A stretch of DNA of 64,000 nucleotides from Parasponia andersonii (lineage: Eukaryota; Streptophyta; Magnoliopsida; Rosales; Cannabaceae): contig JXTB01000210.1 of the NCBI GenBank assembly GCA_002914805.1, positions 338,298 through 402,297 on the forward strand. Reading direction: 5' to 3'. The position numbers were made by a program, and so were the translations under genes. The notes under the pieces are model-generated. The model was not told the DNA's origin. It saw only the letters and a list, made by a program, of their open reading frames with translations, and did not search any database. This document shows, piece after piece, positions 12,412 through 25,206 of the stretch (within the stretch, counting starts at the first letter, position 1; every line of letters begins with the position of its first letter).

Positions 12412-12413
<2 letters not shown>
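12173..12413 (+). mobile_element. TA-microsatellite-associated MITE, copy 4 (most complete)
   Basis: A 241-bp non-coding element lying exactly between two long TA runs (12137-12172 and 12414-12454). The left end GGGCACCAATCCAGTATGCA and the right end, whose reverse complement starts GGTTGCCAATCCAATAGATA, form imperfect terminal inverted repeats of about 45 bp, each followed by a poly-T/A block and a TAGGTA motif. The centre contains a palindrome-like GGATCACCATTAGATGATGA block. No ORF of note. It resembles in behaviour the rice Micron elements, which target (TA)n microsatellites; membership of that family is inference. Confidence 0.8.
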
Positions 12414-12456
<43 letters not shown>

Positions 12457-12744
12457 CATTAAACTAGTGTTCTTGGCAAATGAGGTTTTTCCTATTTCTA
12501 GCCATACGATTTTTCTTTCATTACTGTATTTGAAATTTTGAATTGTTATTTTATTTGTGGGTTTTTACCTAATTTGCATATACTCTTATACAATTATTGG
12601 GTTTTGTAGGGTAGCCAATTAGCTGCCAAGAGAACGTTACTTGATTTTGAAAATATTGGCTCTCAATCACGTTTTTGGTTTGGTTGGATATTTATTTCCA
12701 TTGGAGTGGACATGATATGTATTTTTAAAAAAGGAAGATATAAA

Positions 12745-14048
12745 TGTTAGAAAAATGGATTAAATAGGTTAAGGAAATTATTTGGGTTTGGAAGCCCAAG
12801 TGGATTATAATGACTGAATTTGTTATAAAACTCATTTTTATGAACCATTTTGAAGCTAAAAATTAAGTGAGATCCACTTCTTGTTGATGAAAGGTCTTGG
12901 TGAATTCTTGTTCTCCTCTGTGAGGAAATCGATTTATATATTCATACCTCAAAATGGTGTACAAATGAATGAGAAATTGTTGCTCAAAAGTGCACCATTG
13001 AAATGGAAAATGAAAGCAAAAATATCAGAGTCCCACGTTGGTGGGAAATGCTTAGTGCAAGTGGTTTATAAAGAACCTTGTTTTGTGATGGTAGTAAGAA
13101 TAACTACCACAGATGCTCTCTCAGGTGAGCGCAGGGGGGTGCAAATCTTTGAGCTTGGACCTGAATTTGTATGGGCTCGTGTGTGTCTGCACTTGTGGAC
13201 ATGAATGTCGGATCAAAAAATTGAACTATAGTAAGCCCAACCTTTTGTTACTGTCCAAGTTTTTTTTCTCCTTTCAGTTATGTTTTTTGTTTCATAAACA
13301 GACTAGTTACAAAGCTTTATAAATTACATCTTGCTTCTTAAAATAGATTATTATTTCATGAAAAAGTAAATTGCCTACCATTAGTGGCTGGCGGTTTTGG
13401 GCTAGCATAACAACCAATTTTGGTTTATGAGAATAATGCCCATTAAGAGTAAAGGTGGTAACCTCTATTTTCTGAACCTATAAAAGGAGTTCTCCTCTTC
13501 CTAAATTCTTCATCCAGAAACCGAGAGCCTTCTCTCTAGTGCTTTCTTTCCTTGCTGCTCAGAGTTCTTCGGTTTTTTCTAATTATAGTTCTTAGAGAAT
13601 TTATAAATTTCGCACCTAGATCTTTTAGTGTGTAGGAGTTCATTACAATCTAGTTCATAAATGTGAAGGTGTTGGTGCTTCACCTACTACTTTTCATCGT
13701 TATATCCTGGGAGACTGACGCTCGCTAAAGTTCTCAAGCATTCTAGTAGAGGAAGCGAATCAGTTTTAAGGACACTGTGACCTACACAAACCTCGGCGGT
13801 AACCAGTATTTCCGAAGTACTACTAAGATTTTATTAAAGATTGGAGCAAACTTTTAGTAACTTTATATATTTATCTTAAAATTTGCTATATACATTTGTA
13901 ACCTTATATATTACATATTATATTCGTTTGTAACCTTATAAATGCACATTTGTAACCTTATATATTACATATTATATTCGTTTGTAACCTTATAAATTGC
14001 ATGTTAATTATTTCCTACATTAAATTATCATACAATATTTGTTAAACA
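12745..14048 (+). mobile_element. Candidate solo LTR (LTR-retrotransposon)
   Basis: The segment can be read as one LTR: it starts TGTTAGAAAAATGG and ends TTGTTAAACA, so it has TG...CA ends. A good TATA box (CCTATAAAAGGAG near 13478-13490) is followed by a CT-rich, leader-like R/U5 region containing CATCCAGAAACCGAGAGCC. There is no primer-binding site after the right end and no internal coding region, and I found no matching 5-bp target duplication. The boundaries are therefore uncertain. Confidence 0.42.
13893..14000. repeat. 54-bp tandem duplication
   Basis: Two adjacent and nearly identical 54-bp copies, each starting CATTTGTAACCTTATATATT (13893 and 13947). They lie near the 3' end of the candidate solo LTR. 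Confidence 0.88.
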
Positions 14049-14740
14049 TCAGAAAATGACATGACATGAAGGATCTTCGAAGCTGTTTTTTTCGGGGTTC
14101 TTCATAATAACCTGTATTTTATAGCTTCACTATCTACGTTAATTTGTACAATTGTACACGATCTATTCGCACTAATATATGGTCACTACGTGCTAACAGT
14201 TAAAACTTTTCGGTTTTCGTAACACCTAATAGTGACTTATGTTCCAACATTTTGAAATTTTGGGATTTAATAATCTTACAATAGTAAGTATGAAAATGAC
14301 AAATCATGGTCAGGTTACACTTTGCCATATTTACACAGCCACATACCTTAAAGGTAGCAACTACTCACTTTAGGGGTCTTTTGAGGAGGAGCAGAAAAAG
14401 TGAGGCCACTGTTTTCTGCTGAACCACTTTAGGTATAGGATGGTAAAGTTTCACCATCTACACAACCAACACAAGTTGGATTATCATATTCCCTTATTTC
14501 TAGGCTTTTGGAACGTGTCTCATTTTTAGGCTTTCGGAACATGGAGATAGAAAAACAAGAAATCACATAGTGAATTAAACAACACTTCGTTACAGTTAGT
14601 GAACCCCGTTCGTTATGTTATTAATGCGATTGTTACATATAGTTAAAATTAGTGAACCAACCCCACATTATACTTTTATTAATGCGTTTTTTAATGTTAT
14701 TTGTCACGACAATTTCTATCTACTTTCATGAATCATTGTC

Positions 14741-17700
14741 TCATGAGCAAAGACAAGTTCTAAGTCTCTCTTTTGCAGCAAGATTACTCAATAAGGTTTT
14801 TAGATCAACGCCACGAGAACCCGGCTTCACAATGTCAACGCTGCCCCAACTTTGGCACAGTTGTTCACCAGCCTCTGAATTCTCTAGGCTCTTGTTCTTT
14901 CCTTGGCTAGAGCACCATTCTCCTGAAACAAAACCATTAGGAGGGCGGTTTAGAACGTGCTCGTCGATCATGTTTAGCACCAGATCGTTCACTTGAAATG
15001 GTCTTGCAAAAGCTGCACCACTTGCTAGCATATTGTCCAATTCTGATATGGTCAGGATTTGAGGTACCTCATAAGTAGAGTCCCAAACAATATACCTTAG
15101 ATCATTGTTCACTGTTGTATTTCGGAACTCATGTGAGTTGCATAGGACTGTGTGGAAATAGGATTCGAGAGGGTAAACCACGTTGCTGAGGTACATTAGT
15201 AATTTTCTTGGGAAGTTGTCCCATCCTTGGACACAGTACTCCATGAAATCTCTCGTCAGTATCACCCAAGGTGAACCTGTTTGATGAAAATAAAAGAATG
15301 TCATGAAATCATGATTGGAAAATGTTCTGGGAAAATTAAAACTGAACTTTTAACCAAATTACAGCTACTTTGAATTATTTTTTCCCTCTTTCAAACATCA
15401 TAAACTTCATATCCATATTGAAACATTGCATCTTAGTTGACATATATTTCTACTAATACAAATAAACAATCTATTTTCTTCATAGAAGAAAGTAAGAAAG
15501 AAAGAACGGTTTGTGTGAATGACCGCAATAAGGAATGTTAATATTCTTATTACATGTAAAGTGCAGATGGAATGAATAGTTCTGCAGATATTACTCAAGC
15601 AATAGAACAGAGAAATTGTTACCTGTATGAGAATTTATTACCTTTTTTTCATATACTATGTTTAGTTATGCAAAAGAGACTGATCATGTAGCACCTAATC
15701 AATACCGCAAGAACAACTCAACCTATTTGCCTAATCAAGATTAGTTTGAGTTTCTATCATGTCTTCCTCAAGTATGCTTACTGAATTAATCCTTATGTTA
15801 CGTGACTTCTATGGTAAATCAGAATAACATCAACGTTACTAATGTAATTTGATTGTCTTATTCTATAAATCTAGATTCGTGTCTGATTTCTTATAGCTCA
15901 CATTACAATGTCTCTCTCACCACATGAAAATCCATTTTCGGTTTTTCAATGAGTTCTGCTGTACGATTTGGGTTTATTTTATACCGTGGATATTTTATGT
16001 ATCTTCACACATGATCATATACATGAAGGCAGAAATAATACTGACCTCCAAATACACTGAAAGCATCAGGGGTCTCTCTGGTCTCTACCGCATACATAAT
16101 TGGAGTACTTTTCTGCTCATACAAACTCGGATCTACAACAATTCGATTGACAGTTTGGCGCCTGTACCAAATCAAATCCAGTTTCATAACCAAAAACGGT
16201 AGAATTTTTTAATGTAAAGTGAGGTTCCCTGCTTGTTTTCACGGTGCCAATATGCAGAAATATAGGACTCAATTTTGCAGCTATGTTCAATCGTATTAGC
16301 ATGTCCTGTTTATGATGCTTTGTAACTAAAAAAACCTTGATAACTACTTAGAAAGCTAGAACTTTCTTACAGAAGTTTATGATGCTCTGTAACTAAAAAA
16401 ACCTTGATAACTACTTAGAAAGCTAGAACTTTCTTACAGAACAAGAAAAAAGGATAGCATCCTTTATATAAAGAAAAAGTGACAAAAGAACAAAAATTCA
16501 GATAGATGGTAACTGCTCACTGATTCCAGCGAGCTCTGTCGTAGCGAATGAAATTGAGGTTCCTTGGCAAGAAAGTGAAAGCATGGAGAAGATCTGCAAA
16601 AAGGCCAGTGCTTGTGTATCAGCAACATAAAATGATTGACTCCTCAAGTTGGTCATAAACAAAGTTTATACCTTCCAATACAGGAAGCATCCTTGTGCTT
16701 TTTAGTATGGAAAGTGGAAACATAGACTTGGTGTTGAAACTAGATAGCTTCGAATTTGATAACAGTTTGATATCCACTATCAGTTTTTAACATAGGCTGG
16801 TATGTAACCTAAAGTTTATATCAGATATAATAATGATCAGGCAAAAGAAAAGTTGATAAAATGAAAAAGAGAAGTGGTTTATGAGAGGACCGAAGTTGGC
16901 TGAAGTGTCGTATGTGCAAAAACTTTTACACATTGGAGATATGAGGTTAGTAACAAATTATGAGCTAGAAGATGCAGTATGGGGCAACAAAGGGGTCGGT
17001 TAACAGATTCAGAAAATATGCTGATATAAAGGACAATTGATTTCTAATATATTGAAAAAAAAAAAAAGATAGAAAATAAGTTGAAAAAAAAACAATGAAG
17101 TAGAACTAATCTGGGTTCACCGTTCAGTTGAGCAGCAATACTTTGACTATTTAGTACTTAAATGAGCATTGAACAGGACATTTTGACAAGCTGATTTGAA
17201 CTAAACTGATAATCCATTACAAAATAAGATCCTTAAAATCATTTAGAGGCATCAAAATGCTAATGCTTGGATAGTGGAACTGGAATGGCCTACGGTACTT
17301 GGCGAACAACTTTTATTTATTAGTGTCTTTATTTTATTGGGTGTTTTAAATGTATGAAATTGGTTGGACTCATAAAGAAACGCTGAATGACTTGAATGAT
17401 ACTATGAGTAACAAAGTTCATTTAACTGCTTGTTTTAAAAGGATGCTAGAATAACAGTAAAATAGGCAAAAAAAAAAAAAAAAAAAACCAACAAAATAAT
17501 TATAGTGTTAAATATGTGATTTCAGAGTTCTGCTAAGAAGCATTGAACTGTTTTAGTAGTCAAATAAGCTTTGACAGCACAAATTTGACTAGCTGTATAT
17601 GCAAATAAGGTTCAATTCAAGTCCTCGAATGAAACTTCTAATTCAGAACTTGAAGAAGAAAAACCTTATATCCTTTAGAGACTTGAATTCATAAACTAGC

Positions 17701-18362
17701 ATGGCTGACAACATTTCTGATCCAACAATTTAGGAATAAAATGCAACCATGAGTGAAAATTATTCAGACACAATCATTGATCAGCTTCTACTCCTACTAC
17801 TAATTAACTCAAAACAAAAGACAAGAGAAAACTTCGTACCATCCTGAGTCATGAGTGGATAGTCAGCAGCACTTAATGTGATAAACCAATCCCAATCTGC
17901 ATTAATCTTGAGAAGCAATGCCGCAGCATGAAGCGAAGCAGCAAGTGCCGATGATCCGATTTCGTTGAGTGCATAACTCTTTCCAACAACATCAACATTC
18001 CCAAATGCTTGAAACACACTTTTGGATTGAACCGAAAGTGCTAAATTCTCTCTTTCATACTCTGAAGAGCCAGCATCAAGTTGAAGCAAATACTGGTTTC
18101 TTGGATGATATATTGCCTTCAAAAGCCTCATTATCCTCTCACTGTCCCCATTACTTCCACAAATCCAATAAGCAAGAACAGGGGGATACCCTTTCCCTCT
18201 TGATGGGGTTCTCTTTGATGGAACTTGAAACTCGTTGACTTTTCCATGAACTCTGATCTGGGTTGTCCTTGAAATTGCTCCAAGCAGCACTAAACTAATT
18301 GCAAATGCCAGAATCCATAGACAATAACTTGAGATGAGTGAACAAATATGCAGTTTCCTCAT
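14741..18362 (-). CDS. GT14 beta-glucuronosyltransferase, GlcAT14-like (4 exons)
   Basis: Exons on the minus strand: 18362-17840, 16593-16521, 16161-16046 and 15276-14741. All junctions are GT-AG and phases match throughout, giving 415 residues. A type II membrane protein: short cytosolic end, a signal anchor at about 6-30 (ICSLISSYCLWILAFAISLV), then a lumenal Core-2/I-branching (GT14) domain. Family blocks seen in order: PVLAYWICGSNGDSERIMRL (61-80), LLQLDAGSSEYERENLA, DWDWFITLSAADYPLMTQDD, the NFIRYDRARWNQ block across exons 2 and 3, DAFSVFGGSPWVILTRDF, and the end block with FVSGEWC and GSVDIVKPGSRGVDLKTLL. Family knowledge: Arabidopsis GlcAT14A-C transfer glucuronic acid to beta-galactans of arabinogalactan proteins in the Golgi. 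Length is close to the family norm (about 430-450). No broken codon seen. The exact paralogue is uncertain. Confidence 0.87.
16308..16441. repeat. 67-bp tandem duplication in the GlcAT14-like intron 2
   Basis: Two adjacent copies starting GTTTATGATGCT (16308 and 16375), differing at about one base. The array lies inside the intron between exons 2 and 3 (16162-16520) and does not touch a splice site. Confidence 0.9.
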
Positions 18363-19675
18363 TGCTAAAAGAGGAGAAATTTTATTGTAACATTAGCCAA
18401 TATACTCCCAAAGATTCAAGTCTCCAATATCCTATATTGGAATTTGAAATACAAGCTTAAAATCTTTAAGCCAATATCAAAGGGTTTCTGAATTTGCTGT
18501 TCTGTATTGAAATGAAGATGTTGAAGCTCTGAAAATGCATGTGAAACTTCAAAAAGGGAGCTCATAAAGATTGGTAAAGTCCTACTATTTCATCAACAAC
18601 TAATAATAATAATCATAAAAATGAAATTTAATTAGAAATATAACAATTGAAAAATGGTAGTGAGGAAAAAGGTGAGGTTGGAGGAATGAAAAGGGTGAGA
18701 GTGGAGATGCTTTGATGTTTTAACTACCAAACTATTTATTGCTTTCTAGAAAACTTGATACTAAAGCAAAGGTAGACGTTTCAAAGCTAGAGAAGCCGTT
18801 GAGAAAAAGGAAACGAATTGTCCATGATGGCTGGCCTTTTAGAAAAGGGACCTAGAGATAAAAAGAGATACGTGACAACATTAATTACTAATTAGGCTAC
18901 GTTTTAGATTTCTAGTCTATGAGAAGTTGTTTATTTTCTTTCATTAGTGTAACTTAGTTGGGTTATTGATGTGCTTGATTAGGGTAGTTTATTGCAATAT
19001 CAGCTATAAGATCGACACTTAACGCCTATGAACAGCTATAAGTATTATAGCCCGAATAATGTAGTTTCAACACTTGTCCTCCTCTTCCTTTATTTCCTTC
19101 AACACTTGTCCTCCTCTTCCTTTATTTCCTTAAAAAAAAAATAAAAAAAATAAAAATAAAAACTTGCCCTCCTCGGGCTCGAGCAGATTATGTCCACTAT
19201 GTATTTGTAAAGTTTCATTTTCATATGGAAAAGTAACAACTTAGGCCACGTTTATATTTGAAAATCAATTCATATTCATAAATAAATAAATATTGACAAC
19301 TAAATTAGAAAATATTAGAGAGCTCTTTAAAGTTTTGGGTCAAAATATTAATTTTCAAACATATATGTTTAAATTCAAAGGGTATGTTAATAATCTAATT
19401 AGTCAAAATCAGTATTTGACCCAAGAGTGTACAAAATTTTCATAAATTGTAAATCTGAAATCTGAAGGACATTGTTAATAATATCCATAATATAATGTAT
19501 AATTAAACCAAATATCAAAATACAATGCATAATTATATAGTTTATTTTTGTATTTTGATTCTTTTCCCAACAATTATTTTTATTTCGTTTTTTCACCCCA
19601 TTCAATCAATTGGTTTTGGACTTTTGGCAAATTATGCTAAATGAAATCAAATCTCAATTTATTTTGGTTTATTAG
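18363..19675. other. Promoter side of the GlcAT14-like gene and AT-rich DNA
   Basis: This holds the 5' flank of the minus-strand GlcAT14-like gene and sequence up to the copia LTR. A 32-bp tandem duplication starting CAACACTTGTCCTCCTCTTC lies at about 19069-19132. I could not assign a core promoter. No coding exon seen. Confidence 0.45.
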
Positions 19676-20515
19676 TATCGGAAGCGTAGGTGACAATGGT
19701 ACCGATTGAATCGTCAAACCTACTGTGGTATAAGAATCGCCTTGGTATCTCATGTCCGTTGTAGAAAGACTCCTCCTTGCGTACTCACAGTTAGTGGCAT
19801 TACAAGAACGACTACTACAGATTCTACTACTCAAGAGCACTCATTGGAATTATTTAGGTAGAGAGAGTGTATCTTTTCTTTGTGTTTCTTTTTATTATTA
19901 TTATTTTTTTAAGCCTTCTAATTAATGAATTAGTAGTAGAGAGTACGTATCCTTTCCATCTAATATGTTGATTCAAATTAAGTATTCAAATATTTTATCT
20001 GATATGTATTCTACTTATATTGGGCTATGCACCAACTATAGGTGCCCAATAGAACTTTGGATCAAAAGTCCATTATTTTCCACTTGCACATAGTGTGCAT
20101 GATATCTCTCATCATCATCCTATTAATAATTCTATTAATACTTGGCTAATGAGCAATGCGACTATCGAGCCACCTAAAATTATAACAAATCTTATAAGGA
20201 CTAGCATAGAACATCCCCAAGTGTCTCGTTATGTCCCGGATTTATTCAACTATATTAGATCTAGCATATCCAATCCCTCATATCTATATTTGGAAGCTAT
20301 GAATAAACCATTCTCATTCTTGTATTCACAATTATACTGTTATACCTAGTAGCGACATAATTTGTTGACAGTAAATATAAAACTTGGATGTATTACTAAA
20401 TAATCTTCCTTTTATCCTCGAATCAATTAGCTTTGGTCTAATTGTTTTCCTAATAATGTCCTTTTAGGCCGAGTCAACTATGACTATAAGAGACATGTCA
20501 AAGTACCATACATCA
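19676..20515 (-). repeat. 3' LTR of the copia element
   Basis: About 840 bp. The inner boundary is set by the polypurine tract AAGTGGAGATT (minus strand) followed by TGATGTATGG. The outer boundary is set by similarity to the LTR piece next to the primer-binding site: TATCGGAAGCGTAGGTGACA here against TGTCGAAAGCGTGGGTGACG at 26553. The terminal TG (plus-strand view) has become TA. Confidence 0.68.
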
Positions 20516-20526
20516 AATCTCCACTT
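20516..20526 (-). other. Polypurine tract of the copia element
   Basis: Minus-strand AAGTGGAGATT immediately precedes the LTR start TG. Placement and composition are typical for plant copia elements. Confidence 0.6.
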
Positions 20527-21229
20527 CATGAAATAGTTAAAAGTCACATAGGGCACAATAATGTATGAGATCAAAATAAGTATAATGATCTATAAGGACT
20601 CACACAGTGAAGAAGTATGGATCTATTCTTTCACTTCTTTATTTTGGTCACCTAAGCACATGTAGTATGAAACACATGCTATGGTGGGATGCTCTTTTTT
20701 TTTTTTAAACAAAAAAAAAAGAAAGAAAGAAAGAAAGAAAGAGTGTATGCCTCATCCCTAAAACACCATACATATCTTAGTCCAGTCGCCTTCAAGCGCC
20801 TGACTCTAATTCTCTATATACTCACCTAATCTAGCGCCATATTGAGTTTCACATCTGCTATCTAACAGGTCACATATAGATAGTGAAAATAACAGTTTAT
20901 CCATAGTCGATCTTCCAAGATCTCATATTGGCTCTTTCCAAGACGACACTTAGTTCACAATCTTTGCGCTATAAGTGAAGTGTCTCATCTTTGCTCGTTA
21001 ACTAGCACCAAAGGAGATTTTTTGTGTAAGAGAGACAATCATTACCCATTGGTATACTTTAAACCAGTCATAGTTTATACACTGTGTGTGCTAAAATTCA
21101 AATATGATGTCACAACAAAAAAAAATAGATAAAGAAACATTCATTTCATAAAATATATCCCAAATACAAATATCTGATAATGGTCAACTAAAAAAATACA
21201 AAAGAAATAAGGTTACAATCTACGCGGTC

Positions 21230-22660
21230 CCAAACTCCTAACATGGGTAAGCATCTCGGGTAATAAGCTTGGTCAATGGATCAACAACATGCAACTCATA
21301 AAAATGTGCGTTTAGACTACCTCTTTTTGTGCAACCATATCATGAATGAAATGATATCGAATGTCGATGTGTTTAATTTTTCTATGGTATTTTGGGTCTT
21401 TTGCATAAGCCAATGCTATCATAGTATATAGTAACAGGCTTTAAAGTACATATGCCAACTCCAAGTTATACAAGGAACCTCTTTAACCTAACACCTTCTT
21501 GTATAGCGGTTGAACAAGCAACATACTTCAATTTCATAGTAGATAATGCTATACAAGACTACTTCTTACTGCTTCAAGATATGGTGCCATTGCTAATTAA
21601 GAAAGTATAACCAGAAGTTGATTTGCACTTATCTAGGTCACCACCCCAATCAGCATCACTGTAGCCAATTAAGTATAAATCTAACGCCTAATAGCAAAGC
21701 ATATAATCAACTATCCCTTTGAGGTATCAAAGTATTCTCTTCATTGGTTTCCAATGAGTAAGGCTGGGATTCAACTAGAACGCTAACTAACCTAATAGCA
21801 TAGCAAATATTGGGTCGAGTATACATAATAGCATAGATCAAACTTCCAATAGCACTGGCATAGGGAACTTGGCCCATGTAGTCTTTTTCCTCTTGAGTCT
21901 TCGGACACATATCAAGGCTTAAAGCATTATTCTTTGCGATAGGAGTGTCAATGGGTTTGTAGTTTTGCATATGAAACCGTTCAAGTACTTTTTTAATGTA
22001 AGTCTCTTGAGACAAACCAAGGAATTTCCTCAAGCAATCTCTTAGGATCTTAACTCCGAGCACATAACTCGCTTCACCCATATCCTTTATCTCAAAGTTT
22101 GAGGATAACCACGCTTTGGTGGTGACTATCATCTCTTTGTCATTTCAGCTAAAAGTATGTTGTCTACATACAATGAAAGGATAAAAAAACTTTCCTTGGA
22201 CTATTTAACATACATACAGTAGTCTTCCTCAACCATCGTAAACCCATTAGAAATAACGGCTCAATGAAATCTAAAATACCATTGTCTAGATGATTGCTTT
22301 AATCCATAAATGGAATGATGGAGCTTGCAAACTTTGTGCTCTTGTTATTTTGTCTCAAAGCCCTCAGGTTAATCCATATAGATCTTTTCATCTAGTTCTC
22401 TATTGAGAAATGCAATTTTAACGTCCATTTTGGTAAAATTCCAAGTCCAAATGAGTGACAATAGCTAAAATTAAGCGAATTGAGGCAAACCTCACTACTG
22501 GTGAAAAGGTTTCATCATAGTCAACACCCTCCTTCTGGGTGTAGCCTGTCACTACAAGAAATGTCTTATACCTTTCTATGAATCCGTCTACCAAATGTTT
22601 GACTTTTAGAACCCAATTGTTGCCAATAGCCTTTTGCCCAGGTGGAAGATTCACCAAGTC
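21230..22660 (-). pseudogene. Copia reverse transcriptase and RNase H, broken
   Basis: Minus-strand fragments show the copia RT blocks: [12 protein letters not shown], then [20 protein letters not shown], the active-site region reading LSLYVDNILL (22159-22170 for YVDN), then MGEASYVLGVKILRD, IGSLIYAIMYTRP and, further left, the RNase H blocks with DADWGGD and the ending LTKLITRDAYPC. Copia elements normally have YVDD; here the second aspartate is asparagine, consistent with one G-to-A change on the coding strand. Several stop codons and a frameshift near 22420 separate the fragments. Confidence 0.86.
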
Positions 22661-23469
22661 TCAGACCAAGTTTTTCTTCATAGACTCCACATCTTTAATC
22701 ATTGCAGCTTTCCATTTCTTAGAAGCAGGAGATGAGAGAGCCTCCTAATAATTCTTAGGCTCATCTTCATCCTGCAAGGTGCACATGAATGCTTCCCCCT
22801 TAATCTCAAAATGATGACGAGGGACGCTTCTATGTTGGCTCTTACGCAGTTGTAGATTTTGAGGACCAGTATCTAGTGGTATACTCTCATTAACAGGTAC
22901 ATTGTCACTAGGAATACAGTCGATCTCAATTTCTGAGGTTTAATTTGGAGCATCTTCATTTGGTTCTTTAATCTCATATAGCTCCAGGTTTCTATCCACA
23001 TCTCCTCTTCTTGGAAATTCCTCCTCGAGAAAATCTACATCTTGTGATTCAATTTTAGTTACACTTCTATCAGGTTGTTCATCAAGCGTCACATATCCCT
23101 TTGATTCATTAGAGTATTTAATAAATATACACTTGTGCACCCTTGGGCCTAGCTTTCCATGCCTGTGAGATGTAGTGTGAACATACCCTGCTGAACCTCA
23201 TGAGCGTAAATAGTCTAATTCAGGCTTTTGCCAAATCCATCACTCATAAGGAGTTGATAGAACTAATTTTGAGGGTACTCAATTGAAGATGTATGCAGTA
23301 GTCAATAAAGCACTCCCCTAGAAAGATATTGAGAGATTGGCTTGTGCCATCATCAACTTAACTATTTCTAACAACGTACGGTTCCTTCTCTCTGCTATAC
23401 TATTTTGTTGCAGAGTGCCAAGAATTGTTACTATCGAAGAATACCTTTTTCATCACATAATTCCTTGAA
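22661..23469 (-). pseudogene. Copia integrase C-terminal / connection region, broken
   Basis: Minus-strand fragments linking integrase to RT. They include HKCIFIKYSNESKGYVTLDE (a typical copia block before the acidic linker) and an acidic stretch EEEFPRRGDVDRN. Stops interrupt the frame. Assignment is by position and block similarity. Confidence 0.7.
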
Positions 23470-24330
23470 TTACTCAGATAGATACTCATGGCTACGGTCT
23501 GTCCTGAGAGTCTTGATGTTCTTCTCTGTTTGATTCTCAACCAAGTTTATAAAATGTCTAAAGTATTCCAATGCTTCTGACTTATGGGAGATAAAATAAA
23601 CATGATTGTAAAACGTAAAGTCATCTATGAAGGTGATGAAATAGGTGGCATCGTGTCTTGCCTTCACGTTTATTAGTCCACAGATATCAGAATGTACTAG
23701 CTGTAGAGGAATCGTTGCCTGTGTGGCTTTTCCAAAAGCTTTCCTAATTGACTTTTCCGCCAAATAATGTTCACAAATAGGTAAGCTAATTTTAGCGAGT
23801 TGTCTTAAGAGACCATCTCTAGCTAACCTATTCATTCTATCTTGCCCTATATAATCTAATCTAGCATGCCATGTAACATAATCAATATTATTTGTAGTAA
23901 TCATATAAGAAATGGTATTGTTATTATTATATGAATAAATAATATCCAACACAATAAAACCATCCATGAAAAAACTATAACCATAAAAATTTGTTCCTAA
24001 ATAAATATCATAACTAGTACTATGAAAATTGAAAGTAAAATCCAACTTAAGTAAACACACAACAGATTAAAGGTTTTGTCAGACTTCTGGAGCATAAAAA
24101 ACGTTATGGAGCAATAGAGTGTGACCTCTGCATAATTCTAGCTTGTAAGTGCCAATGCCTAACATATGCACACTAACTCTATTCCCTATGTAGAGTCCTC
24201 GACTCCCTTTTGAAATTCGATGATAATCTACGAACCTGACTCGGTCCCTTACGATATGTTCGATCGCTCTTGAATTAATACTCCAATGAAGATGTGAATG
24301 AGCAACCATAACATGACTTGTAATATAAAT
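23470..24330 (-). pseudogene. Copia protease / gag-pre-integrase / integrase core, broken
   Basis: The fragments read, in order: a protease-region block with HWSINSRAIEHI and NVFYAPEV, a gag-pre-integrase block with TWHARLDYIGQDRMNRLARDG, and an integrase core with LVHSDICG and FITFIDDFTFY (first and second catalytic aspartates). In-frame stops lie at 23470 and at about 24061-24080. Normal copia elements have these blocks in one frame. Confidence 0.85.
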
Positions 24331-24339
24331 ATTGCAAAA

Positions 24340-25206
24340 ACTAAAATTAGGGAGTACCTTTTTTGGCTCAGTACAATCACAAGCGAAGTGTCCCTCCTTA
24401 TCATAGTTGTATCATCTGTTATTATTACCCTTTCTACCGCACTTACCTCTCTTGCATCAGGTAGTCTTTGGCCTTTTCAGCGTGGGTCCATTACCATAAT
24501 CACCCCTAGGAGCTTGATTCTTGCACTTGGCCACTCTTGGCTAGCACTGGTTATTTGTCACATAGGCACTCCCAGGGTTTGAGTCTTTGCTTGGTTTGGC
24601 AGCTTCTAAGTGCTTAGCTTCAAGCTCAAGATGACGAGATAGGTCATCAAAAAATTTATTATTCTCACTACGAGTCATAGTGATGACCATAGGCTCCTAT
24701 GAAGGTGATAAGGAATGAATTCCTACTTGGCTCTATTACTCTTTAGATCGAGGGAGGTCAATTACTTTCAGTTCGCAAATCATCAATGACATCGCTCTAA
24801 GATGTTGATTCATGGTAGGGCTCGAGCATATCTTATTGGAGTCAAACCTGATATTCAGTGCACAAAGTCTGGTAGCATATATCCCACCAAATTTCAACTT
24901 CAGGGCACTCCACATCTCCTGAGTGGTGGCATGCTATTCAGACTCGTTGATTAAGTCATTATACATGCTGCTCAGCATGGTAAAGCATGCACAATGGTCT
25001 TTCTTAAACCAAGTCTGATATGCTTCTCGATCATGACGCTGTTGAGCAGTGTTGCCATACTCGGGAGCAGGCATTATCTGAGTCAAGATTTTCAAAACGT
25101 CTTACTCATCGAGAATATATTGGATTTTTTGGTGCCAAATATCATAGTTGTCACCATCCAATTTCTCTCCCTCATTCAAATCAGCCACTATGCTCTTAGA
25201 AGCCAT
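24340..25206 (-). pseudogene. Copia gag, broken
   Basis: The ATG at 25206 opens a typical copia gag start (MASKSIVADLNEGEKLDGDN, then YDIWHQKIQYILDE), after which a stop codon interrupts the frame. Later pieces keep an arm with DDLSRHLELEAKHLEAAKP and the remains of a zinc knuckle reading YNYDKEGHFACDC, in which the first cysteine is lost. Confidence 0.78.

Noticed and set aside
20701..20744. Possible small-RNA hairpin at the A/G-rich run
   Set aside because: It is a simple poly-T/poly-A and (GAAA)n junction without a stable specific stem.
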